Shown: positions 8,115 to 17,151, counted from the first letter of the stretch. The stretch is 64,000 nt of DNA from Bog-159 sp963709155 (GCA_963709155.1 CAVPVD010000006.1:248001-312000), one strand, 5' to 3'. The notes: a model not told the origin generated them from the letters alone. Translations and numbers: made by a program.

Positions 8115-11100
8115 TTAAAAGCTTAGCCGCACTCCCAACTGCGCCGCAAACGGGATGCCTACCGTGGTGCCCGGACCAAAGAAGTCGCCCAGCGCCCCGG
8201 CGGGCACCCGCAACTGGTTCAGGCTGGTAATCGGCTGCGTTGAACTGCAATCCGCGTTGAGGCAAAACGCCGTGGCGTTGAAAAGGTTATTCACGGGCAC
8301 CGGCAGCGCCGCCAGGTTGGTGACATAGTTCGCGCCCGGATTGTTGCGGTTAAACAAATTGAAAATCTCGATGAACGGCATCACCTGCCAGCGTTCGCGG
8401 AAACGAAAAGGCCGGCTGACCCGAATGTCCGTCTGAATATACGGCGTGCCGCGGAACGTATCCATGCCGGTCTGTACTCCGTTCACGATCGCCCGGTCAT
8501 CCAGCGGATCTCCGAATCCATTCACGTCCACCGGTGTAGTGAGCGTGAAAGGCCGCGCGCTCTCCGCCTGGCTCAACACCGAGAACTCGAAACCGGCCGG
8601 CAGGTGCACGGTTCCCGCCAGCACCAGGCGATCGGTCACATTCTCTCCCGACGGCCCGTAATCGCCCTTCGCAAACGCGTTCGTCGGGTTGCAGACCCCG
8701 TTCACATAATCGAAAAGCTCGCCCAAAACGCAGCCCCAGGTTTCGGCGCTCGACAACGTATAGTTCAGGACCAGGCTGAATCGCGAGAGGTTGGCCTGCA
8801 AATGCACGGAAAGGCCGTCGTACCGGGACCGGTTATCGGAGCGGAAGACGGTAATGTTGGGGACCTCCTGCTGTTGGTCCGCCATGTCGCTCGCGAAGAG
8901 CGGCGAGAAGAGCGTATAGCCTGCCTGGTAGATGTAGCGGCGAAAGGCGTGTACGCCTTCTTCGTGCGTCCAGTCCGCGCCCAGCGTCCAGTGCGCATTG
9001 AACGCGTGCTGCACGCCCGCGCTGGCGTGCAGCGCATAGGGCGTCTTGTAGGCCGGATCGATCAGCGCGCCGGCGCCGCCCGCGGCCGCACCCGGCACAC
9101 AACCCGCATCGCCCGGGCTGGCGCACAAGCCGGGCGGCGCATTCACCGCCTGCAAAGCCGTCACCCAGCCGTTTTGCGCCAGGTCGTTATAGAAGAGGCC
9201 GAAGCCCGCGCGTAACACGGTGTTCCGCGATTTGCCGGGCGCATACGCGATCCCCAGGCGCGGCCCGAACTGCTTGCGATAATCATGCGGCGCGCCCGGA
9301 TGCTGGAAAAGCGGAATCTGCAGCGCTTCCACCGTGAGCAGCGCCGGATTCTCCAGTTGCGACCGGCCCGATGCCGTGAAGAGTCCGAACGTCGTGTCGT
9401 ATCGCAGGCCGTAATTCACGGTCAGGTGCGTAGTCGGCCGCCAGGAATCCTCCGCGTATATGCCGAGCCTCTGCACGTTCTGCGAGAAGCTGCCGTTGCC
9501 CGCCGGCGTGCTGGTACAGGTCGTACCGGGCGTGACGGCCAGGGTCGCGGTGGGAGTGCAGCTCAGATCCACGGCGAATTGCTGCGGGTTGCCAAGGTAG
9601 TCGGCCGGATTCTGGGCGAATACGGTCAGGTTCTCAGCGTTTCCCGGCAGCGCGCCGCTCATCACCGGCTCGTGAATGAAATCCACGCCGAAGCTGGGCG
9701 AGTGGCGGCTGGCGGAATGCGTCACGGCGTACCGCACCTGGTATTTCTCCTGGTCCCGCGCGATGGGAAAGGCGGTGATCGGCGTGACGAACTGGTTGTC
9801 GCCAAAGGTTTCGAAACCGGAGATCGTTTGCGAGGTGGAACTGAACGGAAAGGCCAGCGCGAAGCCCAGTTGGGAATTGCGATATTCGTTCAAACGCAGC
9901 CCGCTGCCCGCCAGCGTAAAGGTTCCCAGCCAGGTAGGACTGAAAATGAACTGCTCCCCCAGCACCACGTTCACGTAGTTGGAATGCCAGGTGGCGCCGG
10001 TGGAGGGCAGCGTGGCCTGTTCTACGAAAGCATTGTCCGTCGTATAGGTGTCCAGGGCCGCGCGCAGGTACCACTGCGAGCGCGTCGAACTGTGCCCAGT
10101 CGAAGCGCAGGTCCCCCAGGTAATCCCGGAACGGGATCGGCACATTGTTGGGCACCGGAATCGACTGAATTCCCGGGATCAGCCCTTGCGAGGCCAGTCC
10201 GGCCAGCGCGTTGAACTGCGTAAGGCTGGCCGGGCTGTAGGCGATGCTGGCGTCTTCGTGGACCGCTTCGATCCCAGCGAAGAACCAGAGCTTGTCCTTG
10301 ACGATGGGTCCGCCGAAGGTCCCGATATAGTTCTGCCGGGAGAACGGTTGTTTGGGCAGCGGCGGAGGATTCTCGATGGGATAACGCGCGTTCAGCGCCG
10401 CGGCGCGTTCGTAGAAAGCCGCTTCGCCGTGCCATGAATTGGTCCCGCTCTTGGTCGTGATTTCGACCGATCCCCCCACCGTCCGGCCGATATTCGCATT
10501 CTGCTGCGAAGTCTGCACGGCGAATTCCTGCACGGCGTCGGGCGAGAAATTCTGCAAAAACCCGCCGATATAGTCGTCGGAATTGTCGGCCCCGTCCACG
10601 GAATTCACGTCGTTCAGTCCGGAGCTGCCGCCAAAAGAAACCGCCGTGATGCGCGCCTTGGTCGGATCGGACGGCTCCACCGGCTCGGTCCCGGGGACCA
10701 GATAGGCTATATTGGCGAAGCTGCGGTTCGCCAGGGGAATGGTCTCCAGGTCATGGGCCGTGACCGCGCCGCCGTGCACCGCGCTGGCGGTATCGATCGG
10801 TTGTGTGACGATCGAAGAAGCCTGCGCCTGGACGTTCACCGTCTGTCGCTCGGACGCCAGCTTCAGCGTGACGTGCACCTCTCGCACGGAGCTGACCACC
10901 ACCGCCACACTCGAACTGGCCGGCTCGAAACCGCTCGCGCGTACCGTCAGTTCGTAGTTGCCGGGCAGCAGATCGTCCAGGCGGAATTCTCCGCGGCTAT
11001 CGGTTTTGCTCTGCCGTTCGAGCGACGAGGCAGCCGACCGCAGAGAGACATCCGCGGACTGCACCCGGCCTCCGCTTAAATCGGTGACGATGCCGGCCAG

Positions 11101-11163
11101 GCTGCCGCGAAAGTCCTGTGCGTAGCAAGTGAGGGCGAGCAAGAGGGCGAAAATTAGGCGCAT
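8115..11163 (-). pseudogene. Oar-like TonB-dependent receptor, frameshifted near 10090
   Basis: Two overlapping frames together make a protein of about 1015 residues. The first (from ATG 11163) has a signal peptide (MRLIFALLLALTCYAQ), a carboxypeptidase-regulatory Ig-like domain (GSLAGIVTDLSGGRV), a plug region and GGSVEITTKSGTNSWHGEA. It is coherent up to FRDYLGDLRFDWAQFDA. The continuation, SQWYLRAALDTYTTDN to the C-terminal GVRLSF, is in another frame, with outer-membrane beta-strand character and YAPGKSRNTVLRAGFGLFYN. One base is missing (or two extra) near 10085-10095. This may be sequence error or true loss. Such receptors import or bind large substrates at the outer membrane. Confidence 0.85.
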
Positions 11164-11220
11164 GCGAGACGTAAAATCAGGCTACCGCAGCGCCGCCGTT
11201 TACTACCACAGATCGTAGTT

Positions 11221-11265
11221 GTGGGGCGGGCCTCCAGGCCTGCGGCGGGTCTCCAGACCCGCCCC
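11221..11265. repeat. Modular intergenic hairpin element
   Basis: Two adjacent palindromes, GGCCTCCAGGCC and GCGGGTCTCCAGACCCGC, between the receptor gene and the divergent DUF2911 gene. Related module pairs recur at 12403, 16382, 16928 and 23474. Confidence 0.7.
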
Positions 11266-11327
11266 CTCCTCTTCTTTTGGGTTAGGCTAGAACTGTAGCC
11301 CCAATCCAAAATTAAGGAGACAAACCA

Positions 11328-11861
11328 ATGACCAAGTGCGTTTTGATTTGTGCCACCCTCGCCATCACCGCGAGCCTGAGTTTCGCGCAGAAGTTCCAGA
11401 GCCCGGCCGCGGAGACCACCGTCACCGTCGCTGGCAAGACCATAACCATCAAATACGGAGCGCCTTCCGTCCACGGCCGCCAGATTTTCGGCGATGGCGG
11501 GCTGGTTTCTCATGATCCGCATTACCCGGTATGGCGCGCTGGCGCAAACGCCGCTACGGCCCTCCACACCGACGCCGATCTGGACGTCCAGGGCCTGCAC
11601 GTACCGGCCGGCGATTACACGCTCTTCGTCAATGTGGCGGATCCCGACCACTGGGTACTCATCGTCAGCAAAGCGACCAAAGAATGGGGCCTGGCTTACA
11701 ACAAGGATATGGATTTGGGCCAGGTCAAAATGGAAATGAGCAAACCGCCGGCGCCCATCGAAACCTATAAAATGGCCCTTTCCAGCAGCGGCGATCATAA
11801 AGGCAAACTGCAACTGGAATGGGAGAACCACATCGCCGCCGTGACGTTCACCGCCAAATGA
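11328..11861 (+). CDS. DUF2911 exported protein
   Basis: 177 residues with a signal peptide (MTKCVLICATLAITASLSFAQ) and the DUF2911 pattern: ITIKYGAPSVHGRQIFG, VWRAGANAATALHTDADL, VPAGDYTLFVNVADPDHWVL and the C-terminal LQLEWENHIAAVTF. The family is exported and widespread in Acidobacteriota and Bacteroidota, with no known activity. AAGGAGA lies 8 bases before the ATG. It appears to be a single-gene unit, divergent from the receptor. Confidence 0.88.
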   Translation: MTKCVLICATLAITASLSFAQKFQSPAAETTVTVAGKTITIKYGAPSVHGRQIFGDGGLVSHDPHYPVWRAGANAATALHTDADLDVQGLHVPAGDYTLFVNVADPDHWVLIVSKATKEWGLAYNKDMDLGQVKMEMSKPPAPIETYKMALSSSGDHKGKLQLEWENHIAAVTFTAK

Positions 11862-11920
11862 TTTCAGCCCTGACTGCAAGTGCTTTCGCCACACGAGCTT
11901 GCCGGAACATTCCGCTTTAG

Positions 11921-11939
11921 CGTAACGTATCAAGTTACG
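11921..11939 (+). promoter_or_regulatory. Inverted repeat against a start codon, possible operator/leaderless promoter
   Basis: CGTAAC and GTTACG flank a 7-base centre and end one base before the ATG at 11941. TATCAA at 11928-11933 inside it could be a -10 box placing transcription start on the ATG. No Shine-Dalgarno sequence is present. Confidence 0.35.
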
Positions 11940-11940
11940 A

Positions 11941-12384
11941 ATGCCTTTTTGCAGCCAGTGCGGGAACCAGGCGGACGCGGCGGACCTCTTCTGCGCCAAA
12001 TGCGGGGCGCGCCAGCCCGTCGCCCCGCCGCGCGCGCCCGATCCGTTCGCGTCCATCACCCCACGCACCGCCTCCGTCCTCTGCTACATTCCCGGCATCG
12101 GCTGGATCTGTTCTATCGTGGTACTCGCATCGGAACGCTTTCGCAACAACCGCATCGTTCGCTTCCACGCATTTCAAGGCCTTTACCTGTTCGTCGCGTA
12201 CCTGATTGAAGACTGGGTGCTGAAGCCCATGTTCATGGTGGTTCCGCACATGCACGTGAACGGCATCATCGAAGCGGTTTTGCTGGGTTTATCGATTTTC
12301 ATGATCGTCAAAGCCAGCCGCGACGAAGCCTACTCCCTGCCGATCATCGGCGAACTAGCGGAGAAGTCCGTTTCCGAGCGCTAA
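11941..12384 (+). CDS. Zinc-ribbon plus DUF4870-like membrane protein
   Basis: 147 residues. The N-terminus MPFCSQCGNQ with DLFCAKCGARQP is a CxxC...CxxC zinc ribbon. A proline-rich linker follows, then a membrane domain with about three hydrophobic helices (VLCYIPGIGWICSIVVLAS, GLYLFVAYLIEDWVL, GIIEAVLLGLSIFMIV) and RFHAFQGLYLF, the conserved HAxQ segment of DUF4870-like proteins. The function is unknown; ribbon-plus-membrane proteins of this size are common in soil bacteria. No ribosome binding site was seen. Confidence 0.75.
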   Translation: MPFCSQCGNQADAADLFCAKCGARQPVAPPRAPDPFASITPRTASVLCYIPGIGWICSIVVLASERFRNNRIVRFHAFQGLYLFVAYLIEDWVLKPMFMVVPHMHVNGIIEAVLLGLSIFMIVKASRDEAYSLPIIGELAEKSVSER

Positions 12385-12402
12385 ACTTCGCAACCAAGAG
12401 TA

Positions 12403-12489
12403 GTGGGGCGGCCAATCTTGGCCGCAGCCGGCTTTCCAGCCGGCTTAGCCGCCTGAAAAGGCGGCTGCGGGCATGATCGCCCGCCCCAC
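12403..12489. repeat. Modular hairpin cluster (cruciform-like)
   Basis: The outer stem GTGGGGCGG/CCGCCCCAC encloses three inner hairpins: GCGGCCaatcttGGCCGC, AGCCGGCtttccaGCCGGCT and AGCCGCCtgaaaaGGCGGCT. It sits between convergent genes (stops at 12384 and 12617) and could terminate both. Confidence 0.75.
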
Positions 12490-12616
12490 GGTGAGTTTTC
12501 GACGGTGCCCCGCATGGGGTTCGCCGCTGTTTCACCCGCATCCACGCGCCGCGGCCAGTCAACACGAGAAAGTCCAAATGCAGGGGCGGAACTTTCAAGT
12601 CCCGCTGAATCGTGCG

Positions 12617-13252
12617 TTACCTGCGCGCCCACTCCGACCCCGCACAAGCCAGAAAATCCGGAATCGCCATGCCCCGCCGCTGCAGCCAAAGCCAGTAATC
12701 GTTCCGGATATCCGCCCAGAGGTTACCGGCAGCCGTAGGCCGGCGCAGCGTATCCAAGGTGAAGTGATGCGCGTACTCGTGCGGCAGCGTGGTATCGTGC
12801 GCATCCCGCAAGCCCAGGAAGCTTTTGTAGAAAGGGTCCCCGCCCGATCTCCGGCTGGGCGGCCGCGGCCCCATCGAGCAGCCCCCCGTGCGGTCCCGGT
12901 CGATATCGTAGCCCAGCGTGTCTGTCACGAACAGATTAATTGCGCCCCGCGCCAGGAATTTCGAAGGGATTTCCGAGTATCCTTGCTGCCGCAGATAAGC
13001 GCCTTCGAGCGCGTGTACCTCGAACTGGATTCCGCTGGTGGCATACTCGCGGCGCGCCTTCTCCTGGTACGCCTGGAACTTGGAGCGCTCCGCTTCTCCC
13101 AGCCCTTTCCCGGAATGCGCGCCTTGGTCGAACATCGCTTGCACGGTGACGATCACGAAGCCCGCAGGCTCGACACGCCGGCTTGCGGCCAAGCCCCCAG
13201 CCGCGCCGCCGCAAGCCATGAAGAACTCACGCCGGTTGGCCAAGCCCCGCAC
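12617..13252 (-). CDS. Predicted exported HExxH metalloprotease
   Basis: 211 residues. The leader NRREFFMACGGAAGG resembles a Tat signal with two arginines and a cysteine-glycine stretch. The catalytic candidate is HDTTLPHEYAHHFTLDTL near residue 160, an HEYAH zinc motif with an extra His, as in gluzincin-type peptidases; a C-terminal Glu ligand is not obvious. It starts 9 bases after the stop of the C45-like hydrolase, so the two form an operon. The peptidase call rests on the motif and export signal only. Confidence 0.55.
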   Translation of the reverse strand: MRGLANRREFFMACGGAAGGLAASRRVEPAGFVIVTVQAMFDQGAHSGKGLGEAERSKFQAYQEKARREYATSGIQFEVHALEGAYLRQQGYSEIPSKFLARGAINLFVTDTLGYDIDRDRTGGCSMGPRPPSRRSGGDPFYKSFLGLRDAHDTTLPHEYAHHFTLDTLRRPTAAGNLWADIRNDYWLWLQRRGMAIPDFLACAGSEWARR

Positions 13253-13261
13253 GCCAGCCTC

Positions 13262-14668
13262 TTATTGCGCGGCGAGAGCGCTGAAAGTAGTCCACGCCCG
13301 CGACGGCATATCCCGCAGAGCGGCCTGTTGCCAGGCAAATTCGGCGTGCTTGCGCAGGTGCCCGGCAGCCTTAAATCCCAGCCCGCAGGAGTGGCCCAGC
13401 GAAGCCCGCAGCGTCATGCCTTCGGCCAGCGTGGCATCTGAAACTTTGGATTGCACCGCGCCCACCGGTGCGTAAGGTCCCGCCCAAGGCAGCGCGCCCC
13501 GCGGCGAACGGTCGATATGGCCGCACAAGGTACGCTCGTCGGGATCCACTTTCTTCTCGTACGTGTCGAAATGGTCGGCCAGAAAACGTTGCGCCGCGGC
13601 GACGTCGATCTTGCCCTTGTTCTGTTCCATAAGCTGCAGCCAGCGGACGTGCCGCGCATTGGCGCTCTCGCTCGGATTCTTCAAGTCAAAATCGGTTTCG
13701 TCGTGCGTCAGCTTGGCGTCGATCGGGAAGTTGGAACCGACGAAGTAGCCGTCCCGGGTGCGCTGCAGCGTCACGTTCTTCAGGCCCAACTCCAGGCTGG
13801 CGATCTCGTTCGTCTTGCGGTCCGCCACCAGCCAGGTGTTCGCGTACCCACCGTTGTTGCCCTCTTTCATGATGCGCGCGAAATCGTCGATGGATGCGGA
13901 ATATTGCATGGCCTTGCGCGCGCGCACAAATTCCGGAATGCCGTTGGGATCGAACCCGCGGAAGCGGCTGATGGTGGTCTCGGTGATCATGATGCCGTTG
14001 GCATTGATGCCGAAATCGTCGCCGCTGTGGATCAATCCGGCCATGCCATCCATCAGGAAGTGGCTTCCCTGCTCCGGCGCCACATCGAAGATGATGTTCC
14101 AGCGCTCCCCCGTTTCGTAACTGGTCCAGTTGTTGTGCGCGATCACCACGCGGCCGTCCTTGGTATAGCTGCCGGTCGCCACGAAAGCGCTGCAATGTTC
14201 CGGCGTGGCCGATGGCGACGGAAGGTCGCGCTGCATCGCGTCCCACTTATCAAAATACGGCATCTCCAGCCAGGCGTTGAGCGCCACTACATCCCACAGA
14301 TCCAGCTTCACGCCGTGCGCCGCCGCGCCGTCCGCGATGCCCTGCAACTCTGCGCGATACTCGGCCTCCACGTGCGGCCATAGCATGTTCTGCGCCCTCT
14401 CGCGGAAGAATTGCCAGTCCTTCTTCTCGTCGTGGTTCATCTCCAGCGATACCGTTTGCAAGGTATCGCGGATTTCCGGCGCCAGCAAATAGCCGTGCTG
14501 ATACCCGATGTCCGCCGGGCTGCCCTCCAGGTGTACCCAGATCCATCCGTTTTGCTCCGCGCGCCGTGAAGCGTGTTTCAGGCGCGCATCGGTTTGCGGC
14601 TCGCGCGAAGCGAACCCCAGGGCCAGGGCCATACCAAAGACAGAGGCGACAGCGGCGATTTTTCGCAT
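13262..14668 (-). CDS. C45/phospholipase-B-like N-terminal nucleophile hydrolase, exported
   Basis: 468 residues with a signal peptide (MRKIAAVASVFGMALALGFA). GYQHGYLLAPEI near 55 and CSAFVATGSYTKDGRVVIAH near 160 are typical of the acyl-CoA:6-APA acyltransferase (C45)/phospholipase-B-like group, where the Cys becomes the N-terminal nucleophile after self-cleavage. HNNW and FGINANGIMITETTI are also family-like. Substrates would be amides or lipid esters in the periplasm; the specific one is unknown. It is first in the pair with the predicted metalloprotease. Confidence 0.78.
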   Translation of the reverse strand: MRKIAAVASVFGMALALGFASREPQTDARLKHASRRAEQNGWIWVHLEGSPADIGYQHGYLLAPEIRDTLQTVSLEMNHDEKKDWQFFRERAQNMLWPHVEAEYRAELQGIADGAAAHGVKLDLWDVVALNAWLEMPYFDKWDAMQRDLPSPSATPEHCSAFVATGSYTKDGRVVIAHNNWTSYETGERWNIIFDVAPEQGSHFLMDGMAGLIHSGDDFGINANGIMITETTISRFRGFDPNGIPEFVRARKAMQYSASIDDFARIMKEGNNGGYANTWLVADRKTNEIASLELGLKNVTLQRTRDGYFVGSNFPIDAKLTHDETDFDLKNPSESANARHVRWLQLMEQNKGKIDVAAAQRFLADHFDTYEKKVDPDERTLCGHIDRSPRGALPWAGPYAPVGAVQSKVSDATLAEGMTLRASLGHSCGLGFKAAGHLRKHAEFAWQQAALRDMPSRAWTTFSALAAQ

Positions 14669-14673
14669 CCCGC

Positions 14674-14679
14674 TATTAT
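14674..14679 (+). promoter_or_regulatory. Candidate -10 box of a leaderless selD transcript
   Basis: TATTAT lies 7 bases before the selD ATG at 14687, which would place transcription start on the codon. No Shine-Dalgarno and only a poor -35 are visible. Confidence 0.35.
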
Positions 14680-14686
14680 AGTAGAA

Positions 14687-15703
14687 ATGCCTAAGTTGAC
14701 GGCCCGCGTGAAAGCAGCCGGTTGAGCGTCTAAACTGAGTCCAAAGGTTTTGGACAGGGTTTTAGCGAGCATTCCGCGCGTATCGAACGATCACGTGCTG
14801 GTGGGCTTCGACACCGCCGACGATGCCGGGGTCTACCAGTTGACGGCGGAGCTTGCCCTTGTGCAGACCGTGGATTTCTTCACGCCGATCGTAGACGATC
14901 CGTTCACCTACGGAGCCATCGCCGCCGTCAACGCATTGAGCGACGTCTATGCCATGGGCGGCCGCCCCATCTCGGCGCTTTCCATCCTGGCCTACCCGGC
15001 GAATGGAGACCTTGAGGATCTGGAGCGGATTCTGCAGGGTGGCGCGGAGAAAATGCGCGCGGCGGATTGCGCCATTTTGGGCGGCCACAGCGTGGCGGAC
15101 GACGAAATTAAATTCGGCTACGCGGTCACCGGCACCGTTCATCCGGCGCGCGTCAAGGCGAATGCGGACGCGCGCGCCGGCGACGCGCTGGTCTTCACCA
15201 AGAGGCTGGGCACCGGCGTGATTTCCACCGCCCTGAAGCGGGGCATCGCGCGCGATGCGGATGTTGAAGCGTCCATCGCGTCCATGCTGACGCTCAATCG
15301 CCGGGCCTGCGAAGCGATGTTGGCGTACGATGTGCACGGCTGTACGGACGTCACCGGCTTCGGGCTGATTGGCCACGCCCGGGAGATGGCGCTGGCCAGC
15401 GGCGTGACGCTCGAAATCGCCGTGGATCGTTTACGCTTTCTGCCCGGCGCCTTGGAGTACGCACGCCTTGGGGCGATCCCCGGCGGCTTGAAAAATAATA
15501 GAGAATTCGCGGCCTGCGCCGTCGAGATGCGGCGCGAGATGCCGCCCGAAGTCGACGACCTTCTCTATGATCCGCAAACGGCCGGCGGCTTGCTGATTAC
15601 GCTGCCGGAGGCGGATGCGGCGGCCCTCACCGAAGCGCTGCCAGACGCATACGTCATCGGGCGCGTGCTCCCGCGGCAGTCGAAACCCATCGAATTGATA
15701 TGA
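14687..15703 (+). CDS. selD: Selenide, water dikinase with in-frame UGA (selenocysteine)
   Basis: 338 residues counting Sec-13. The frame from ATG 14687 runs through one UGA (14723-14725): MPKLTARVKAAGU then ASKLSPKVLDRVL, which matches the SelD N-terminal active site where Cys or Sec follows AAG. The conventional frame beginning at 14750 lacks the catalytic residue. Downstream are VGFDTADDAGVY, VQTVDFFTPIVDDP, AVNALSDVYAMGG, LGGHSVADDEIK, GCTDVTGFGLIGHA and DPQTAGGLL, all standard. The enzyme makes selenophosphate from selenide and ATP for Sec and selenouridine synthesis. A hairpin just after UGA fits a bacterial SECIS. The stop overlaps the pyrF start (ATGA). Confidence 0.93.
14723..14765 (+). 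promoter_or_regulatory. UGA codon and bacterial SECIS hairpin in selD
   Basis: After UGA at 14723 comes a lower stem CTAAAC (14730-14735) with GTTTTAG (14759-14765, one bulged T), an internal loop, and an upper 7-bp stem GTCCAAA/TTTGGAC closing a GGT loop at 14746-14748. The GGU apical loop about 20 bases after UGA is the SelB-recognised arrangement. Confidence 0.8.
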
Positions 15704-16380
15704 CCAGAAACCCACTCATTGTCGCCTTGGACGTAAATTCCGCGGCCGAAGCGCGCGCGCTGGTAGCCAGGCTGGGCGCGCAAGTCGGCTTCTACAAAGT
15801 CGGCATGGAACTGTATGCCGCCGCGGGCATGGATTTCGTACGCGAACTCCTGGGCGAGGGCAAAGAAGTATTCCTCGATCAGAAGTATTACGATATCGGC
15901 GAGACCGTCAAGCGCGCCGTGCGCGTGGCCGCCGGTAGCGGCGTGCAATTGCTGACCGTGCATGGCAGCAGCCAGGTGATGCGCGCGGCCATCGAGGGCC
16001 GCGGCGATGCCACCACCAAACTGCTGGCGGTGACCGTGCTGACCAGCTTCGATCAGCAGGATCTCGCCGACATGGGCTACGAATGTGCCATCTCCGACCT
16101 GGTGGCGCTACGTGTCCGCAAGGCCATGGAAGCGGGCATGGACGGGCTGGTCTGCTCTCCCCTGGACGCCGCGGCGGTCCGCGCGCGCGCCGGTTCCGAC
16201 GCGCTTCTGGTCACGCCGGGGGTACGCTCGGGCGGGTCGGCGAAAGGCGATCAAAAACGCGTCGCCACGCCCGCCGAGGCCATCCGAGATGGCGCGGACT
16301 ACGTCGTCATGGGCCGCCAAATCACCCGCGCCCCAGATCCCGCCGCGGAAGCCGCACGCGTGCTACAGGAGATCGCCTAA
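15700..16380 (+). CDS. pyrF: Orotidine 5'-phosphate decarboxylase
   Basis: 226 residues, the usual size for the bacterial enzyme. LIVALDVNSAAEA opens the barrel, and FLDQKYYDIGETV contains the D-x-K-x-x-D catalytic array. LLTVHGSSQVM, VTVLTSFDQQDL, GLVCSP and LLVTPGVRSGGSAKGDQKRV (phosphate-binding loop) complete the pattern, ending in YVVMGRQITRAPDP. It converts OMP to UMP, the last step of de novo pyrimidine synthesis. Its ATG overlaps the selD stop by ATGA, so it is translated with selD; that pairing is unusual but may be incidental. Confidence 0.95.
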   Translation: MTRNPLIVALDVNSAAEARALVARLGAQVGFYKVGMELYAAAGMDFVRELLGEGKEVFLDQKYYDIGETVKRAVRVAAGSGVQLLTVHGSSQVMRAAIEGRGDATTKLLAVTVLTSFDQQDLADMGYECAISDLVALRVRKAMEAGMDGLVCSPLDAAAVRARAGSDALLVTPGVRSGGSAKGDQKRVATPAEAIRDGADYVVMGRQITRAPDPAAEAARVLQEIA

Positions 16381-16381
16381 G

Positions 16382-16430
16382 GAGGGCGGCCAATCTTGGC
16401 CGCAGCCGGCTTTTAGCCGGCCTCTTTTAG
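16382..16430. repeat. Modular hairpin element
   Basis: GGCGGCCAATCTTGGCCGC followed by GCCGGCttttaGCCGGC, directly after the pyrF stop. These are the same two modules as at 12403. Confidence 0.65.
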
Positions 16431-16440
16431 TGGTAGCCTA

Positions 16441-16908
16441 ATGCCGATCCTCGGACTGATCTCCGACACGCACGGCCTCCTCCGCCCCGAGGCGGTGCGC
16501 GCGCTGTCCGGATCGGATCTCATCATCCACGCCGGCGACGTGGGTGGGCCGGAAATCCTGGATGCGTTGCGCGCCCTGGCCCCGGTAGTAGCCGTCAGGG
16601 GCAACGTAGATACAGGTCCCTGGGCATCGTCGCTGCCAGCGACCGCGGTTGCCGAAATCGGGGGCGCCGTCATCTATGTCCTACACGACGTGAACGAACT
16701 GGATCTCAACCCCGCGGCCGCCGGCTTCGGAATAGTCGTGTCGGGACATTCGCACCAACCGCGCAGCGAGGAGCGGGGCGGCGTCCTGTTTGTCAATCCA
16801 GGCAGCGCGGGTCGCCGCAGATTCAAGCTGCCCATAACCGTAGCCCGGCTGGATCTGGGCCGGGCTCCATGGGCAGTCGAGTTCATCGCTTTGGCCGACG
16901 CCTTATAA
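16441..16908 (+). CDS. YfcE/MJ0936-type metallophosphoesterase
   Basis: 155 residues. The motifs are in order: LISDTHG, IIHAGDVGG, VRGNVD, GHSHQP and FVNPGSAG, which supply the metal ligands of the small calcineurin-like phosphoesterase family. Relatives hydrolyse phosphodiesters; physiological substrates are mostly unknown. There is no signal peptide, so it is cytoplasmic. Hairpin repeats separate it from pyrF and follow it, suggesting a single-gene unit. No clear ribosome binding site is visible. Confidence 0.88.
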   Translation: MPILGLISDTHGLLRPEAVRALSGSDLIIHAGDVGGPEILDALRALAPVVAVRGNVDTGPWASSLPATAVAEIGGAVIYVLHDVNELDLNPAAAGFGIVVSGHSHQPRSEERGGVLFVNPGSAGRRRFKLPITVARLDLGRAPWAVEFIALADAL

Positions 16909-16927
16909 TGAAACGTAGGAGCTTCTT

Positions 16928-17151
16928 GGAGGGCGGGCAATTCTGCCCGCAGCCGGCTTTCAGCCGGGCCACCGGGAAGCCCCGGATTGAACAATCTGTG
17001 GCTTGCCGCCAAAAATTTTGCGCTGAAAACAAAGGTACTTGGCGGCAGCCACAGGCCAGCCGGGCCACCGGGAAGCCCCGGATTGAACAATCTGTGGCTT
17101 GCCGCCAAAAATTTGCGCTGAAAACAAAGGTACTTGGCGGCAGCCACAGGC
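16928..17151. repeat. Hairpin modules and a twofold 96/95-bp direct repeat
   Basis: Opens with GGGCGGGCAATTCTGCCCGC and AGCCGGCTTTCAGCCGG. A unit from 16961 to 17056 is then repeated at 17057-17151 with one T missing from a run. Each unit contains accgggaagccccggattg and a pairing of cttgccgcc with ggcggcagcc. 17152-17327 holds short G+C palindromes and nothing gene-like. Confidence 0.75.

Noticed and set aside
9285..10214. 309-codon plus-strand frame
   Set aside because: Antisense to the receptor; no family likeness.
12473..13441. 322-codon plus-strand frame
   Set aside because: Antisense to the HExxH protein and the end of the C45-like gene; no motifs.
16961..17151. Possible CRISPR-like array
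   Set aside because: Only two adjoining long copies, with no spacers and no cas genes.
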